Below, piece by piece: positions 5,478 to 5,600 of a stretch of DNA of 5,600 nt. A program made the position numbers and the translations under genes. This DNA is from Anaerolineae bacterium (lineage in GTDB: Bacteria > Chloroflexota > Anaerolineae > 4572-78 > J111). Position 1 is the stretch's first letter. Each line of letters starts with the position of its first letter. The notes under the pieces were generated by a model. It did no database searches. It worked only from the letters and a program-made list of their open reading frames with translations, and was not told where the DNA came from. The stretch is from contig JAGRBY010000493.1 of assembly GCA_020433835.1 (NCBI GenBank), positions 1 through 5,600 of the forward strand, given 5' to 3'.

Positions 5478-5600
5478 GTGGACACAATCTATCACGCTCT
5501 TGTCTTAAACCTACACCAACCATCGGGGAATTTGGAATATTTGCTGGACAATGAAGAGTGGGAAGCCAAAGAAATTTTATGGGCGCTTGACCGTATGCCT
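5478..5600 (+). CDS. Glycoside hydrolase family 57 protein, N-terminal part (cut by window end)
   Basis: The 41 visible residues begin (M/V)DTIYHALVLNLHQPSGNL and continue with a WEAKEILWALDRMP stretch at residues 28-41. The HQP triplet at residues 13-15 is the first conserved region of GH57, a (beta/alpha)7-barrel family acting on alpha-glucans (amylases, 4-alpha-glucanotransferases, branching enzymes, amylopullulanases). The WEAKEILWALDR motif is one I recall from GH57 members of bacteria and archaea. The catalytic Glu and Asp lie far downstream and cannot be seen, so the substrate cannot be assigned. There is no signal peptide, so it is probably intracellular, as expected for glycogen or maltodextrin metabolism. 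It is divergent from the hydrogenase-like gene and shares the 527-base spacer with it. Confidence 0.8.
   Translation, partial: MDTIYHALVLNLHQPSGNLEYLLDNEEWEAKEILWALDRMP

Noticed and set aside
5444..5545. ATG at 5444 as an alternative coding start
   Set aside because: It opens a different, short frame that stops at about 5545, whereas the GTG frame from 5478 encodes a recognisable GH57 N-terminus.

Overview
The window holds two complete genes, the 5' end of a third, and two repeat-rich intergenic stretches. There are no RNA genes, insertion sequences or CRISPR arrays. The set of proteins points to a free-living bacterium with a large genome. The candidates are a large secreted multidomain WG-repeat protein, a group 3b-like [NiFe]-hydrogenase large-subunit homologue, and a family 57 glycoside hydrolase. 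Together with the short intergenic repeats they fit Chloroflexota (Anaerolineae/Caldilineae type) best. That assignment is an inference from remembered family resemblance, not a proven one.

Layout. Bases 1-469 are non-coding and hold three different repeat structures: 21-bp tandem units, a 20-bp inverted repeat with a 10-bp internal period, and a nested cruciform. Bases 470-3637 (+) encode a 1055-residue exported protein with signal peptide, domain A, nine WG-type repeats, a Cys-rich domain B, a second copy of domain A, a Cys-containing domain C, and a C-terminal domain D. Five bases further on, and convergent, bases 3643-4950 (-) encode a 435-residue homologue of the [NiFe]-hydrogenase large subunit. 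Bases 4951-5477 are an AT-rich divergent intergenic region full of small dyads and one notable 60-bp-spaced direct repeat. A GH57 glycoside hydrolase begins at 5478 (+) and runs off the window.

The most interesting item is the hydrogenase-like gene. It keeps the full length, the overall motif order and the conserved scaffold motifs of a group 3b catalytic subunit. However, three of the four nickel-iron cysteines, the catalytic arginine and the N-terminal proton-transfer glutamate are all replaced, and no small subunit or other hydrogenase gene is adjacent. It therefore looks like an intact, repurposed, nickel-free descendant of a hydrogenase. The three genes do not form an operon and I see no shared pathway; the first two only share a convergent 3' junction with no room for a terminator.
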